Shown piece by piece: positions 25,268 through 33,027 of a DNA stretch of 45,023 bases. Source of the stretch: Candidatus Saccharimonadota bacterium (GTDB lineage Bacteria; Patescibacteriota; Saccharimonadia; Saccharimonadales; AWTP1-31); the NCBI GenBank assembly GCA_026395435.1, contig JAPLYT010000013.1, forward strand, positions 1 through 45,023. Direction: 5' to 3'. Both the position numbers and the translations under genes were made by a program. The stretch's first letter is position 1. Each line of letters begins with the position of its first letter. The notes under the pieces were generated by a model. It searched no databases and was not told the origin of the DNA. It saw only the letters and a program-made list of their open reading frames with translations.

Positions 25268-25756
25268 ATGCGTGCGCTTCGTATGCAGGAGATAATGCTT
25301 AAAATAAAAGCACCAAGTATTGAGTCGATCGGGACCGATGGTTGCGAGGCGATATTATTACTTGCGCAACATTCATACCTAAGCTGCATGAAAGAAGTGC
25401 TGAGTATATTTCTAGAACAACACGCCAATAATTTAGATTCTGTGCCGATAATTCATTTACCTTCATTACAAGACAGAATTATGGTCTTCGAAACTAGAAA
25501 ACAGCATTACGGTACGCAGTGGAAACAAGATCCTAAAAGTGGTCAAATATATCTTATTGAAATGGATGATTTCAATTTTGTTAATGATCGGCGTGCGATA
25601 TTTGGATTAAAAAAGATCAGAAGACCCGTAAATCTTGCTAAAGGAGCGGTTAAATATCCTTTGGGAAAAGGGCTGGCAAAAGAAAGTGATCAAAAAGCAT
25701 TGTCTGCTGAGGCCTACAAGGAAATGACCAGATACGCGAAGTGTCTGGTCATTTAA
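25268..25756 (+). CDS. DUF6624-like protein (conservative start)
   Basis: 162 aa from the first standard start; the true protein probably begins about 54 codons earlier (see the extension). DUF6624 features are the GTDGCEAILLLAQHSY helix, SLQDRIMVFE, the signature HYGTQW and NDRRAIFGLKKI. The biochemical role of this family is unknown; its His, Tyr and Asp/Arg motifs suggest an enzyme. It lies between the precursor candidate and the ATP-grasp ligase, with 9 nt to the ligase start, so it is part of the same operon and may be a maturation or immunity factor. That last point is inference. Confidence 0.72.
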   Translation: MRALRMQEIMLKIKAPSIESIGTDGCEAILLLAQHSYLSCMKEVLSIFLEQHANNLDSVPIIHLPSLQDRIMVFETRKQHYGTQWKQDPKSGQIYLIEMDDFNFVNDRRAIFGLKKIRRPVNLAKGAVKYPLGKGLAKESDQKALSAEAYKEMTRYAKCLVI

Positions 25757-25765
25757 ATCTGTTTT

Positions 25766-26518
25766 ATGGAAAAATCTATACTTATAGCGGCGTCAAACTA
25801 CGATGAACATGCCTATGGACCAGTAACCGCTATTTTAGATTCAAAAGGTTTCAATGTAGTTACCTACTTAACCGACAAAGCACTTTCGGGCGAAGATGAT
25901 TTCCATGTTTATGTGAATGAGGATGCAGAGGTGCAATTGGCGTACAATGGGCAGCCTATTGATGTCGAAAATATTGGAGCCGCCTGGTTTAGAAAATTAT
26001 TGGCTTTTGAGCCGATCACAAGCGATCCAACTAAAAAACTATATATCAATTCAGAAATATTACACCTACATGATACTATTTGGGATTTATATCCCGACAA
26101 TCTTTGGTTAAACTCTCCAAATAATATTAAAAGGGCTGATCGAAAAATTAGACAGCTTCAGGTCGCGAAGTTAGCTGGTTTTACTATCCCGCCGACAATA
26201 ATATCAAGCACCTGGGAAAATATTGAACAAAATTTAATGCCAAATTATGATGAGGATATTATTGTAAAGACTATTCGGGGGATAATCAATGATGAAGAGA
26301 CAATAAAAGCCCATTTTACAACTGTACTGACGCACGAGCAAATACTGGCTATGAAAAACAGCGTGTCCCCCTATTTAGGACTTTACCAGCCTTTCATAGA
26401 TAAATTAAGGGAGTGGCGTGTCACCGTTGTGGGCAATGATGTACATTCTGCGTCCATAGAGACTGATCTTGCGGCAAAAGATCCGTATCTTGCCAACTTT
26501 TACCCCCTAGTTTTTTAA
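25766..26518 (+). CDS. MvdD-like ATP-grasp ligase, C-terminally truncated
   Basis: 250 aa, against roughly 320-330 for graspetide (microviridin-type) ligases. The family signature WLNSPNNIKRADRKIRQLQ is at 114-132, followed by AGFTIPPTIISS, ATP-binding Lys168 in IVKTIRG, the linker LYQPFIDK (206-213) and EWRVTVVGNDV (216-226). After about residue 230 the match stops: the usual DWR segment and the EINPNG-type motif with the Mg-binding Glu and Asn are missing. The last 33 codons overlap the convergent GNAT gene, which reads better there. No Shine-Dalgarno is seen; translation may be coupled. It may be a decaying ligase, a peptide-binding remnant, or an assembly problem. Confidence 0.8.
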   Translation: MEKSILIAASNYDEHAYGPVTAILDSKGFNVVTYLTDKALSGEDDFHVYVNEDAEVQLAYNGQPIDVENIGAAWFRKLLAFEPITSDPTKKLYINSEILHLHDTIWDLYPDNLWLNSPNNIKRADRKIRQLQVAKLAGFTIPPTIISSTWENIEQNLMPNYDEDIIVKTIRGIINDEETIKAHFTTVLTHEQILAMKNSVSPYLGLYQPFIDKLREWRVTVVGNDVHSASIETDLAAKDPYLANFYPLVF

Positions 26519-26885
26519 ACAGCTTCGAACTCTTCTCATTAGCAAAAGCGAGTATTAGTGAAGGTCGTAGTTCTTGGCTGACTTTTGAGACTACCTTACG
26601 GGTTAGCTCTGATCCTATTTTATGCCCTCGTAGATCAGGGTTAACGACCAACGCACCGAATTCAACGACATCACTGGAATAAATTACTGACACAGCAGCA
26701 TAACCTGCAAGTTCATTGTCTAGATACGCACACGTCGACAGATGATGACGAGCAAGGCTCTCATAACTTAATGGGATCATTTCATCGGGCCTATTTGACC
26801 ACTCAATTAAATTGTGTACGTCTTGGTCCGATTCGAGATCAAGATCTCTAAACACAAGTCCAGATTCATGTCCAAAATTATTCAT
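26421..26885 (-). CDS. GNAT family N-acetyltransferase
   Basis: A 154-aa acetyltransferase. The core is GYAAVSVIYSSDVVEFGALVV, then the CoA-binding loop NPDLRGHKIGSELTRKVV, and FANEKSSKLFKKLGG, a usual GNAT ending. The last 30 residues (after LGG) look non-conserved and overlap the ligase by 98 nt. Microviridin clusters include a GNAT that acetylates the peptide N-terminus, so a role in the same locus is possible, but it is convergent and has its own promoter region. It may equally act on another amine. Confidence 0.82.
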   Translation of the reverse strand: MNNFGHESGLVFRDLDLESDQDVHNLIEWSNRPDEMIPLSYESLARHHLSTCAYLDNELAGYAAVSVIYSSDVVEFGALVVNPDLRGHKIGSELTRKVVSKVSQELRPSLILAFANEKSSKLFKKLGGKSWQDTDLLPQDQSLWTQNVHHCPQR

Positions 26886-27051
26886 ACATATCTTTCTATC
26901 TACAAATTTTATATCACTGTTTTGTTTTTTAAGCTAGCATATTCTTACGATTACTCTAAATTCATAGCGAGTTTGTATTATTGATTTCTTTTTGTCAGGT
27001 ATTTACTAAAAGAAAGCTACTTTTAACGCCCCATAATACAGCTCAATCCAA

Positions 27052-27080
27052 TTGTGTTTTAAGCTAAATTACACTACTAT
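27052..27080 (+). promoter_or_regulatory. Promoter of the second receiver gene, leaderless
   Basis: TTGTGT (27052-27057), a 17-nt spacer and TACTAT (27075-27080). The ATG at 27087 follows after 6 nt and no Shine-Dalgarno is present. Confidence 0.68.
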
Positions 27081-27086
27081 TGCTAC

Positions 27087-27458
27087 ATGGCTATAAAAGT
27101 TGCAATTATTGAAGATGATCAAGCGATCAGTCAGATGTATCGGATTAAATTCGAGGCCGAAGGCTACGATGTAGAAACTGCTGAAAATGGCAAGGTTGGA
27201 CTGGCTGTATGTGAGAAAATGAAGCCAGAAATCATCCTGCTGGACCTTATGATGCCCGAGATGAATGGTGATGAAATGCTCGAGAAATTGCGTCAAACCG
27301 ACTGGGGTAAATCGATCAAAGTCGTTATCTTAACAAACATGGGTGAGCAAGAAATTCCTGCCAGCGTCAAATCACAAAACGTTAGTGCCGTAATCCTTAA
27401 AGCAGACATGACTCCTCGTCAGGTCGCCGAACTCGTCAAAAAAACCATCGACGGCTAG
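27087..27458 (+). CDS. Single-domain response regulator (receiver)
   Basis: A 123-aa receiver: IIEDDQ acidic pair, phosphoacceptor Asp in IILLDLMMP, Thr in VILTN and Lys in ILKADMTP. It is a paralogue of the receiver at 24464, sharing GDEMLEKLRQT and the same length. No DNA-binding part. The pair flanks the RiPP-like locus, and the kinase at 19552 is the only kinase in the window. It is convergent with the HIT gene (20-nt gap). Confidence 0.93.
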   Translation: MAIKVAIIEDDQAISQMYRIKFEAEGYDVETAENGKVGLAVCEKMKPEIILLDLMMPEMNGDEMLEKLRQTDWGKSIKVVILTNMGEQEIPASVKSQNVSAVILKADMTPRQVAELVKKTIDG

Positions 27459-27478
27459 TTGCAATAAGCTATTAACAA

Positions 27479-27937
27479 TTAATCCATCGACTTTTTGATC
27501 GAGTCTCGAATGCCCATATAGACCTTAACGTCGATGTTGCGCTGTTGGTCTCTATCATAATGGTAACCAAATTGCGGATCTTCAAAGGTCAGGTCACCAA
27601 AGGATACATCTTTCCTATACCTTGGCCGAAAGTGCCAGTGCACATGAGGTTTACTTGGTTGTTTTCGAAAGGCATTATTCATGAGACATGTCCAGTTGAA
27701 CATCTCAGCCCCAAGTGCTTTCTTGCAAGCCGTCTCGAGTAACGTGACGATGCGTGCATACTCTTTCCACTGCTGATCAGAAAGCTCACCCAAACTTCCC
27801 GTATGGTTCTTTGCTGTGACATAGCAGCGGCCCAAGTAGCCTTGGTCATTGGCCAAAAGTACTCGCCACTGGTCTGTTTCATAAATCACAGAGTCAGGGT
27901 TGATAGGTAATTTGCAGGTGTCACAGTCGGGATTCAT
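27479..27937 (-). CDS. HIT family (histidine triad) hydrolase
   Basis: A 152-aa protein with the triad HVHWHF followed by RPRY, the nucleotide-phosphate binding motif of the HIT superfamily, and an N-terminal CDTCKL pair that may bind zinc. Members hydrolyse dinucleoside polyphosphates or AMP-linked amines; the substrate here is open. Asn-rich MNNAFR and the KNHTGSLGEL segment fit the family. A perfect TATAAT ends 7 nt before the ATG, so the mRNA is probably leaderless. Confidence 0.9.
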   Translation of the reverse strand: MNPDCDTCKLPINPDSVIYETDQWRVLLANDQGYLGRCYVTAKNHTGSLGELSDQQWKEYARIVTLLETACKKALGAEMFNWTCLMNNAFRKQPSKPHVHWHFRPRYRKDVSFGDLTFEDPQFGYHYDRDQQRNIDVKVYMGIRDSIKKSMD

Positions 27938-27944
27938 ATCGATG

Positions 27945-27950
27945 ATTATA
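27945..27950 (-). promoter_or_regulatory. -10 element of the HIT gene, leaderless
   Basis: TATAAT on the minus strand, 7 nt before the ATG at 27937. No clear -35 is present (TATATC at 17 nt). Confidence 0.55.
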
Positions 27951-27979
27951 GAGTATTAGCTGAATTAGATATACGACAA

Positions 27980-29668
27980 TTATTTTGTGACATCAGCAAT
28001 TTTTGTGGCGAAGTTCTTGCTGTGAACAGATAACGTAGTGGTGCCTGCGCTCAAACTTGAGCCTTTTATAAACGTATAGTATACGCTGGCTCCTTTGGTG
28101 AGATCGTTCGGATTGAATCGCTGGATTGTGGCGCCATTCTGGATAGTAGAAGAGCAGGTGTCGGTTGCATCGACTCTGCATACCAGCAATATAGATTCGT
28201 CTGAGGCAACAGCACCGGTTTTAGAACGCGTGAGTCCACCGGTCGGAGGTTGGCGGGATTGTATTGCGGTTGTGCCCACCGTACCAGGAGGATTGACGAG
28301 AGCACTGGCGAGAAGCGTGGCTTTGTGAGCATTGACCCGTCCTGCTCCGTATTGATCAGTCCTACCTGCTCCACTCATGCCAGCAACTTTGTCGGTAGAA
28401 TCGATAAGAGCTCTTTGCAATTGTGCCACGGTAGGGTTTCCGAGCTGTGCGCGCAGAATACCAGCAAGCCCTGCCACAATAGGAGATGCAAACGACGTTC
28501 CGCTCGCGGCGCTGACATATCCATCGGTGGTATACACGCTGCTCCAGCTAGCGAGAGGTCCTACCAAATCTCCAGGCGCTACTACGTCAAGCTCAGCACC
28601 ATAACTACTGAATCCACTTCGATTATCCGATGAATCGGTCGATCCTACCGCAAGCACTTTAGGATATTTCGCCGGGTAGGCCATGCGCCCTGGTGCGACC
28701 ATATTGGCACAATCTCCGGCAGTACTGTTTCCGCAGTTCCCGCTGGCTGCCACTACCAAAACGCCACGATCCGTAGCGTAGGTGATAGCGGTGTCCATTG
28801 CCACGTCATAGCCGCTTCCACCAAGACTCATGTTGATGATCTTGGCTCCGTTATCGGTGGCGTATTGGATGGCTGCTGCGATAGCGTTGGTAAAACCTTC
28901 GCCGTCGTCAGACAATACTTGAAGCGGCATAATCTTGGATTGCCAATCCATCCCGGCTGTGCCGACACCATTGTTGGCCTGGGAGCCAATCAGGCTACTT
29001 ACCATGGTTGCGTGCTGCGTGCCAGTACCGATAGGATTTGTCATACCCGTTTGTGGGGAGTTATCATTGTTCACAAAATCCCAACCCCTGGTATCGTCGA
29101 TATAGCCATTTTGGTCATCGTCACAATTGTTGGTCGCTTTATTCGACGCGACACCAGTCCAACATGCATCGCCCAGTTTCGTTATTCCGGTTTCACCACT
29201 ATTGGTAGCCCACTTATTTGCGAGGTCTTCATGAGCTAATGCAAACCCTGTATCGATCACCGCGATAACCGTGCTTGCACTACCGGTAGACATATCCCAA
29301 GCTCGGGCAGATTGAATGGTTGTATGATGCCAACTACTGGCAACCTGCGGGTCGTTCGGTGTTTGCAAAGCGTAATAGGCTAATTGCGGGTAATCTTTGC
29401 CTGCCAAAAGCGAGCTAGCGAAGGTATTTTCGCTATTTGGAGCAGGAGTGCTTTTAGATGCTTCCTGCTTTTTTGGCTGCGGTGCTGGCACCGGCGCTAC
29501 GTTCACATTTTTAGAAAGAGCTGACGGTGATACAACTGGGCTTGAGCCAACAGGAGTAGCTGGAGGTAGTTGTACCTTGGCTTGAAATGACGGCGCAGCC
29601 AAAATTACACCAAATACTATGATGATTGCGGCAATTTTTGTAATGAATAGTTTTTTGATTTTTATCAC
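27980..29668 (-). CDS. Subtilisin-like serine protease (S8), exported
   Basis: A 562-aa protease with an N-terminal hydrophobic segment (about 10-28, IAAIIIVFGVILAAP) for export or anchoring. A Pro/Ser-rich pro-region runs to about 110. The catalytic triad is Asp139 (VIDTGFA), His219 (GTQHATMVSS) and Ser392 (GTSFASP), with oxyanion Asn311 (ASGNCGN). A Cys-containing insert at about 165-195 (CDDDQNGYIDD) resembles a Ca-binding loop. The last 100 residues form an unidentified C-terminal domain. The start is GTG. It could process surface or secreted proteins, possibly also peptides of the neighbouring loci; the substrate is not shown. Confidence 0.93.
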   Translation of the reverse strand: MIKIKKLFITKIAAIIIVFGVILAAPSFQAKVQLPPATPVGSSPVVSPSALSKNVNVAPVPAPQPKKQEASKSTPAPNSENTFASSLLAGKDYPQLAYYALQTPNDPQVASSWHHTTIQSARAWDMSTGSASTVIAVIDTGFALAHEDLANKWATNSGETGITKLGDACWTGVASNKATNNCDDDQNGYIDDTRGWDFVNNDNSPQTGMTNPIGTGTQHATMVSSLIGSQANNGVGTAGMDWQSKIMPLQVLSDDGEGFTNAIAAAIQYATDNGAKIINMSLGGSGYDVAMDTAITYATDRGVLVVAASGNCGNSTAGDCANMVAPGRMAYPAKYPKVLAVGSTDSSDNRSGFSSYGAELDVVAPGDLVGPLASWSSVYTTDGYVSAASGTSFASPIVAGLAGILRAQLGNPTVAQLQRALIDSTDKVAGMSGAGRTDQYGAGRVNAHKATLLASALVNPPGTVGTTAIQSRQPPTGGLTRSKTGAVASDESILLVCRVDATDTCSSTIQNGATIQRFNPNDLTKGASVYYTFIKGSSLSAGTTTLSVHSKNFATKIADVTK

Positions 29669-29774
29669 GATGAGTACAATCGCTGGTTATTCCTCTCACA
29701 GTGTAGTCTTTGAAACGTTATCTGTCTATAACGCTCACGGTTTGGGAAGGTCGCGCAGCAGCAGCTAAATAGGG

Positions 29775-29780
29775 TATGAT
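29775..29780 (+). promoter_or_regulatory. -10 element of murD
   Basis: TATGAT ends 6 nt before the ATG at 29787. The six bases between are AGAGAG, which could also serve as a weak ribosome-binding site if transcription starts earlier. No good -35 is visible. Confidence 0.45.
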
Positions 29781-29786
29781 AGAGAG

Positions 29787-31112
29787 ATGAAAATTGCCAT
29801 ACTCGGATACGACAGACAGGGACGATCAGCATACGACTATTGGGGCCCAGGAAATGAAATCACCATTTGTGATCGCAATCCGGAAACTGTCATTCCAGAA
29901 GGCGCAGAGTCGCACTTGGGCGAAGCATATCTGGATGATTTGGATGACTTTCATCTGATCATCCGCACACCCGGCCTACACCCTAAGCAAATCGTTGAAG
30001 CCAATAACGAGCGAATTCTCCGCAAAGTGACCACCGTTACCGAAGAATTTTTCCGCGTCTGCCCTGCTCCTATCATCGGCGTTACAGGCACCAAAGGCAA
30101 AGGCACCACATCGTCACTCATTGCGGCTATCCTAGAGCAAGCCGGCAAGACCGTCCACCTTGGTGGCAACATCGGCATCGCACCACTCGATATGCTCAAA
30201 GATGGCATCAAAAGCGACGACTGGGTGGTGCTAGAACTTGCCAATTTCCAGCTCATTGACCTGGGCGTTTCACCGACTATCGCTGTCTGTCTGATGGTCG
30301 TGCCGGAACATCTCGACTGGCATACTGACATGGCGGAATACATCGGAGCTAAGCAACAATTATTCCGCAATCAAGGACCAAAAGATCGAGCAATATTTAA
30401 CCGATTGAGTGATTTTTCTGGCGAAGTGGTCGAGGTCAGTTCGGCATTCAAGATTTCCTACGAAGTCCCGCCAGTAGGCCAAATACCCGGAGATAAAAAC
30501 GGAGCCTACGTTCTGGGGGATGACATTTATATGGATGACGAAAAAGTCTGCAAGACATCGGACGTGGCCTTACTTGGACGCCACAACCTGGAGAACGTTT
30601 GTGCGGCAATTGCGGCCATTTGGGATGTTATCGACAACGACGCTTCGGTGATCGTGGAAGCAGTGAAAAAGTTCAAAGGCCTCCCGCACCGGCTCGACCT
30701 AGTCCGCGAAGTGAATAATGTGAAGTATTATGATGATTCATTTGGCACTACACCAGAAACAGCCATTGTGGCGATCGAGTCTATTGCTGGCAAAAAAGTA
30801 TTAATACTTGGTGGCTCAGAAAAGAAATCTGACTATTCTGAGCTCGAGGGTATCATTGCCAAAAGTGACGTTCACACACTTATTACAATCGGCGTAACGG
30901 GATCGCGAATAGCTAGTGAAGCTGTTGCTGCCGGCTTTAACGGTGAAGTGCTAGATGGTGGCACTACGATGCAAAGCATAGTTGCCACTGCGTCTCGCGT
31001 AGCAAGACCTGGCGATAGCGTCCTCTTATCTACTGCTTGTGCTAGTTTTGGTATGTTCAAAGACTACATTGAACGCGGCGAACAGTTCAAAGCAGAAGTA
31101 GCAAAACTTTAG
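29787..31112 (+). CDS. murD: UDP-N-acetylmuramoyl-L-alanine--D-glutamate ligase
   Basis: A 441-aa Mur ligase adding D-Glu to UDP-MurNAc-L-Ala in the cytoplasm. It has the N-terminal UDP-binding domain (ILGYDRQGRSAY), the ATP P-loop GVTGTKGKGTTSS, EHLDWH with the carbamate-linked and substrate residues, LPHRLDLVREVNNV and YYDDSFGTTPET, typical for MurD. It ends in a 4-nt convergent overlap with murI, which makes its D-Glu substrate. The two share the pathway though on opposite strands. Confidence 0.95.
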   Translation: MKIAILGYDRQGRSAYDYWGPGNEITICDRNPETVIPEGAESHLGEAYLDDLDDFHLIIRTPGLHPKQIVEANNERILRKVTTVTEEFFRVCPAPIIGVTGTKGKGTTSSLIAAILEQAGKTVHLGGNIGIAPLDMLKDGIKSDDWVVLELANFQLIDLGVSPTIAVCLMVVPEHLDWHTDMAEYIGAKQQLFRNQGPKDRAIFNRLSDFSGEVVEVSSAFKISYEVPPVGQIPGDKNGAYVLGDDIYMDDEKVCKTSDVALLGRHNLENVCAAIAAIWDVIDNDASVIVEAVKKFKGLPHRLDLVREVNNVKYYDDSFGTTPETAIVAIESIAGKKVLILGGSEKKSDYSELEGIIAKSDVHTLITIGVTGSRIASEAVAAGFNGEVLDGGTTMQSIVATASRVARPGDSVLLSTACASFGMFKDYIERGEQFKAEVAKL

Positions 31113-31765
31113 ATTTTTATCTCTTCAAGCGTACGAACGATTTTACGTATGACTGACTGTTCGGGTTGTAAAACTAATGCTCTACCCTCGGCTATTCGGC
31201 GAATATCATCTTCTATCCAGTGATAATGGGTACAGCCCAGGACGATTATATCGACCTTTTGCTCACATAAATCATTGATCTGCTGTTCGATAAACGCATG
31301 GTCTACGGCATCAGCTTCAATCATTCGAGACCAGCTACTGCAATCTGGTTCGACCACTGCAATGGTATTTGCATAGGTATCTTTCAGCCAGTGATATCGC
31401 GCACTTGCCAGCGTAGCCGGGGTTGCACAGACTGCCACGATTCCCGTTTGTGTTTGCTCAGATGCCGACTTGACCATTGGTTCCATGCCGATTAACGGTA
31501 CTTTGATTGTCTGCCTAAGCTTTTCTATGAGGTTTGTTGAAACCGTATTGCAGGCAATCACGATTACATCACACTTTTCTTTTTCTAATTTCTTCAGAAT
31601 TGGCGCTACATATGAATATACGAGGTCCATCGACTTGTCGCCGTATGGTACATGTTCTGCGTCATTTACAAAAAGTACCTCTACCTTTGGGAGGGCTTTT
31701 TCAATCGCCTGAGCCACAGAAAGTCCACCTACGCCAGAATCGAATACGCCTATTTTTGAATTCAT
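31109..31765 (-). CDS. murI: Glutamate racemase
   Basis: A 218-aa racemase making D-glutamate for the wall. The start MNSKIGVFDSGVGG gives Asp9, Cys72 is in IACNTVSTN and Cys178 in VLGCTHYHW, the two cofactor-independent catalytic bases. The protein is about 40 residues shorter than most MurI proteins, mainly in loops and at the C-terminus. A perfect TATAAT 6 nt before the ATG indicates a leaderless mRNA. It faces murD, which uses its product. Confidence 0.95.
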   Translation of the reverse strand: MNSKIGVFDSGVGGLSVAQAIEKALPKVEVLFVNDAEHVPYGDKSMDLVYSYVAPILKKLEKEKCDVIVIACNTVSTNLIEKLRQTIKVPLIGMEPMVKSASEQTQTGIVAVCATPATLASARYHWLKDTYANTIAVVEPDCSSWSRMIEADAVDHAFIEQQINDLCEQKVDIIVLGCTHYHWIEDDIRRIAEGRALVLQPEQSVIRKIVRTLEEIKI

Positions 31766-31771
31766 AGACTA

Positions 31772-31777
31772 ATTATA
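31772..31777 (-). promoter_or_regulatory. -10 element of murI, leaderless
   Basis: TATAAT on the minus strand ends 6 nt before the ATG at 31765. The -35 region is weak. Confidence 0.6.
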
Positions 31778-31821
31778 CTCGTACTTTTCGTCTGATATTG
31801 GTAATTTTATAATTAGTTGAA

Positions 31822-32031
31822 TTAGGATTCGAAATCGCCCATGAAAGCTATATGGCCAATAGGTAAGCCCTCATTCCGTAGGCCTTCTTCAAGTACAAAC
31901 GGTCGAGGTGTTGGATCATACCCGTCAGTAACGGTAAGTATGACTGGCGAAATTTCATTAGTAGAGGCTATTTGGTTGAAAATAGCTTGTTCTGCTGCAC
32001 TAAGTGGTGATCGATCTGATTTTCCTGTCAT
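31822..32031 (-). CDS. Small hypothetical protein (69 aa)
   Basis: A 69-aa acidic protein without membrane segments or Cys. Its reality is supported mainly by a near-consensus promoter placed 6 nt before the ATG. It has a hydrophobic centre (ISPVILTVTDG) and a compact C-terminal helix/strand mix, so it may be folded. It has no recognised family, stands alone between murI and a divergent DUF4234 gene. Confidence 0.65.
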   Translation of the reverse strand: MTGKSDRSPLSAAEQAIFNQIASTNEISPVILTVTDGYDPTPRPFVLEEGLRNEGLPIGHIAFMGDFES

Positions 32032-32037
32032 ATAGCA

Positions 32038-32066
32038 ATTATATAACTAATATTACTTTTTGTCTA
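32038..32066 (-). promoter_or_regulatory. Promoter of the 69-aa protein, leaderless
   Basis: TAGACA (32066-32061), a 17-nt spacer and a perfect TATAAT (32043-32038) on the minus strand; the ATG at 32031 follows after 6 nt. Confidence 0.78.
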
Positions 32067-32128
32067 TACATCAACTTACAAATTTTCAGCGTATACTGAC
32101 AATAATAAACCTAACAACAGGAACATGT

Positions 32129-32464
32129 ATGAAATATCGAAGTCCTCTGAAAGTAGCACTGTTTACAATATTTAGTTTTGGAATTTATATACTCTTTTGG
32201 TATGTCAAAACAAAAGGAGAACTTAATGACCGGGGAGGCGAAATCCCGACTGCTTGGATTTGGCTCATCCCAATCTTTGGCTATTTCTACTTGATCTATA
32301 AATACTCCGAAGCTGTCGACAAAGTCACTAATCAAAAACTAAGCCTTCCGCTGGCCTTTATCCTCGTGTGGTTGATCGGTGGGGGGATCGGTGAAGCAAT
32401 CCTGCAAGACACCTACAACAAGCTTGGCGAAGATACGCACAGCGTTTCAAACGATCCAAAATAA
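32129..32464 (+). CDS. DUF4234 small membrane protein
   Basis: 111 aa from the ATG at 32129, chosen because AGGA lies 7 nt upstream; the frame is open further upstream without a ribosome-binding site. The opening KYRSPLKVALFTIFSFGIY and WYVKTKGELN are the DUF4234 pattern. Three membrane segments lie at about 8-24, 43-60 and 72-90, followed by a charged tail. The function of the family is unknown. It is convergent with the 78-aa gene and touches it. Confidence 0.8.
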   Translation: MKYRSPLKVALFTIFSFGIYILFWYVKTKGELNDRGGEIPTAWIWLIPIFGYFYLIYKYSEAVDKVTNQKLSLPLAFILVWLIGGGIGEAILQDTYNKLGEDTHSVSNDPK

Positions 32465-32701
32465 TTATTGCAAGACCATTTTTGTATGTGCAGCTAACTG
32501 TTCAATCCAGCGTTCATGTCTACTCAGACCGTGATTAATCATGGTAACTTCTTGAGCCATATCATCTAATCGCATAGCGAGCCCGTCTACCGTGCCCATA
32601 AGGGTATCTATTTTTACATCCTGGGCGACGAATCGAGCGTCAATACGATTGAACTGCTCTTGCATGTAGACATATAGTTTAGTGAATTCATCGTGGCTCA
32701 T
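32465..32701 (-). CDS. Small coiled-coil protein (78 aa)
   Basis: A 78-aa acidic helical protein whose Leu/Met/Ile spacing from about residue 15 to 65 fits a coiled coil. It has no Cys and no membrane segment. Its start overlaps the stop of the preceding small membrane protein by 4 nt, so it is the last gene of the M50/ABC peptide operon. Similar short coiled-coil genes are common in this phylum with unknown roles. It could associate with the transporter. Confidence 0.65.
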   Translation of the reverse strand: MSHDEFTKLYVYMQEQFNRIDARFVAQDVKIDTLMGTVDGLAMRLDDMAQEVTMINHGLSRHERWIEQLAAHTKMVLQ

Positions 32702-33027
32702 AATTCAATCCTATCACGTTTGTGATTAATATTTTGTTGTAATTTGGCCGTCAATAATCCGATGCTTGCGCAGAAAAGTATAAGCGCCAAGATTCGCAAA
32801 AGCGAAAGATTTATATTCACTTGGTAATTACCGTTACCGACAGCGTTTTTAGATAGTTCAAACAAAGGTACCGGACCTATTGAGCCTGTTACAGTACCTG
32901 TTGCATTAGATAAAAGCGATGCTTTCGACATTAACAGACCAATAAAGATCACCAGTCCGACTATCATGCCAATCGTAGTGCGAGTAATTAATTGTTTTTG
33001 TTGTTGCGACCTTTCAAGTACGGCCAT
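32698..33027 (-). CDS. Small membrane protein (109 aa) of the M50/ABC operon
   Basis: 109 aa with two membrane segments at about 18-38 (TIGMIVGLVIFIGLLMSK) and 78-97 (LRILALILFCASIGLL). A good Shine-Dalgarno (AAGGAGG) lies before the ATG at 33027, which overlaps the permease gene by 14 nt. Position and topology suggest an accessory or immunity protein of the transporter; I recognise no family. Confidence 0.7.
   Translation of the reverse strand: MAVLERSQQQKQLITRTTIGMIVGLVIFIGLLMSKASLLSNATGTVTGSIGPVPLFELSKNAVGNGNYQVNINLSLLRILALILFCASIGLLTAKLQQNINHKRDRIEL

Noticed and set aside
26490-26520. Frameshift at the end of the ATP-grasp gene that could restore the full ligase
   Set aside because: The downstream plus-strand frames do not contain DWR or EINPNG-like motifs; the DNA there codes convincingly for the GNAT on the other strand.
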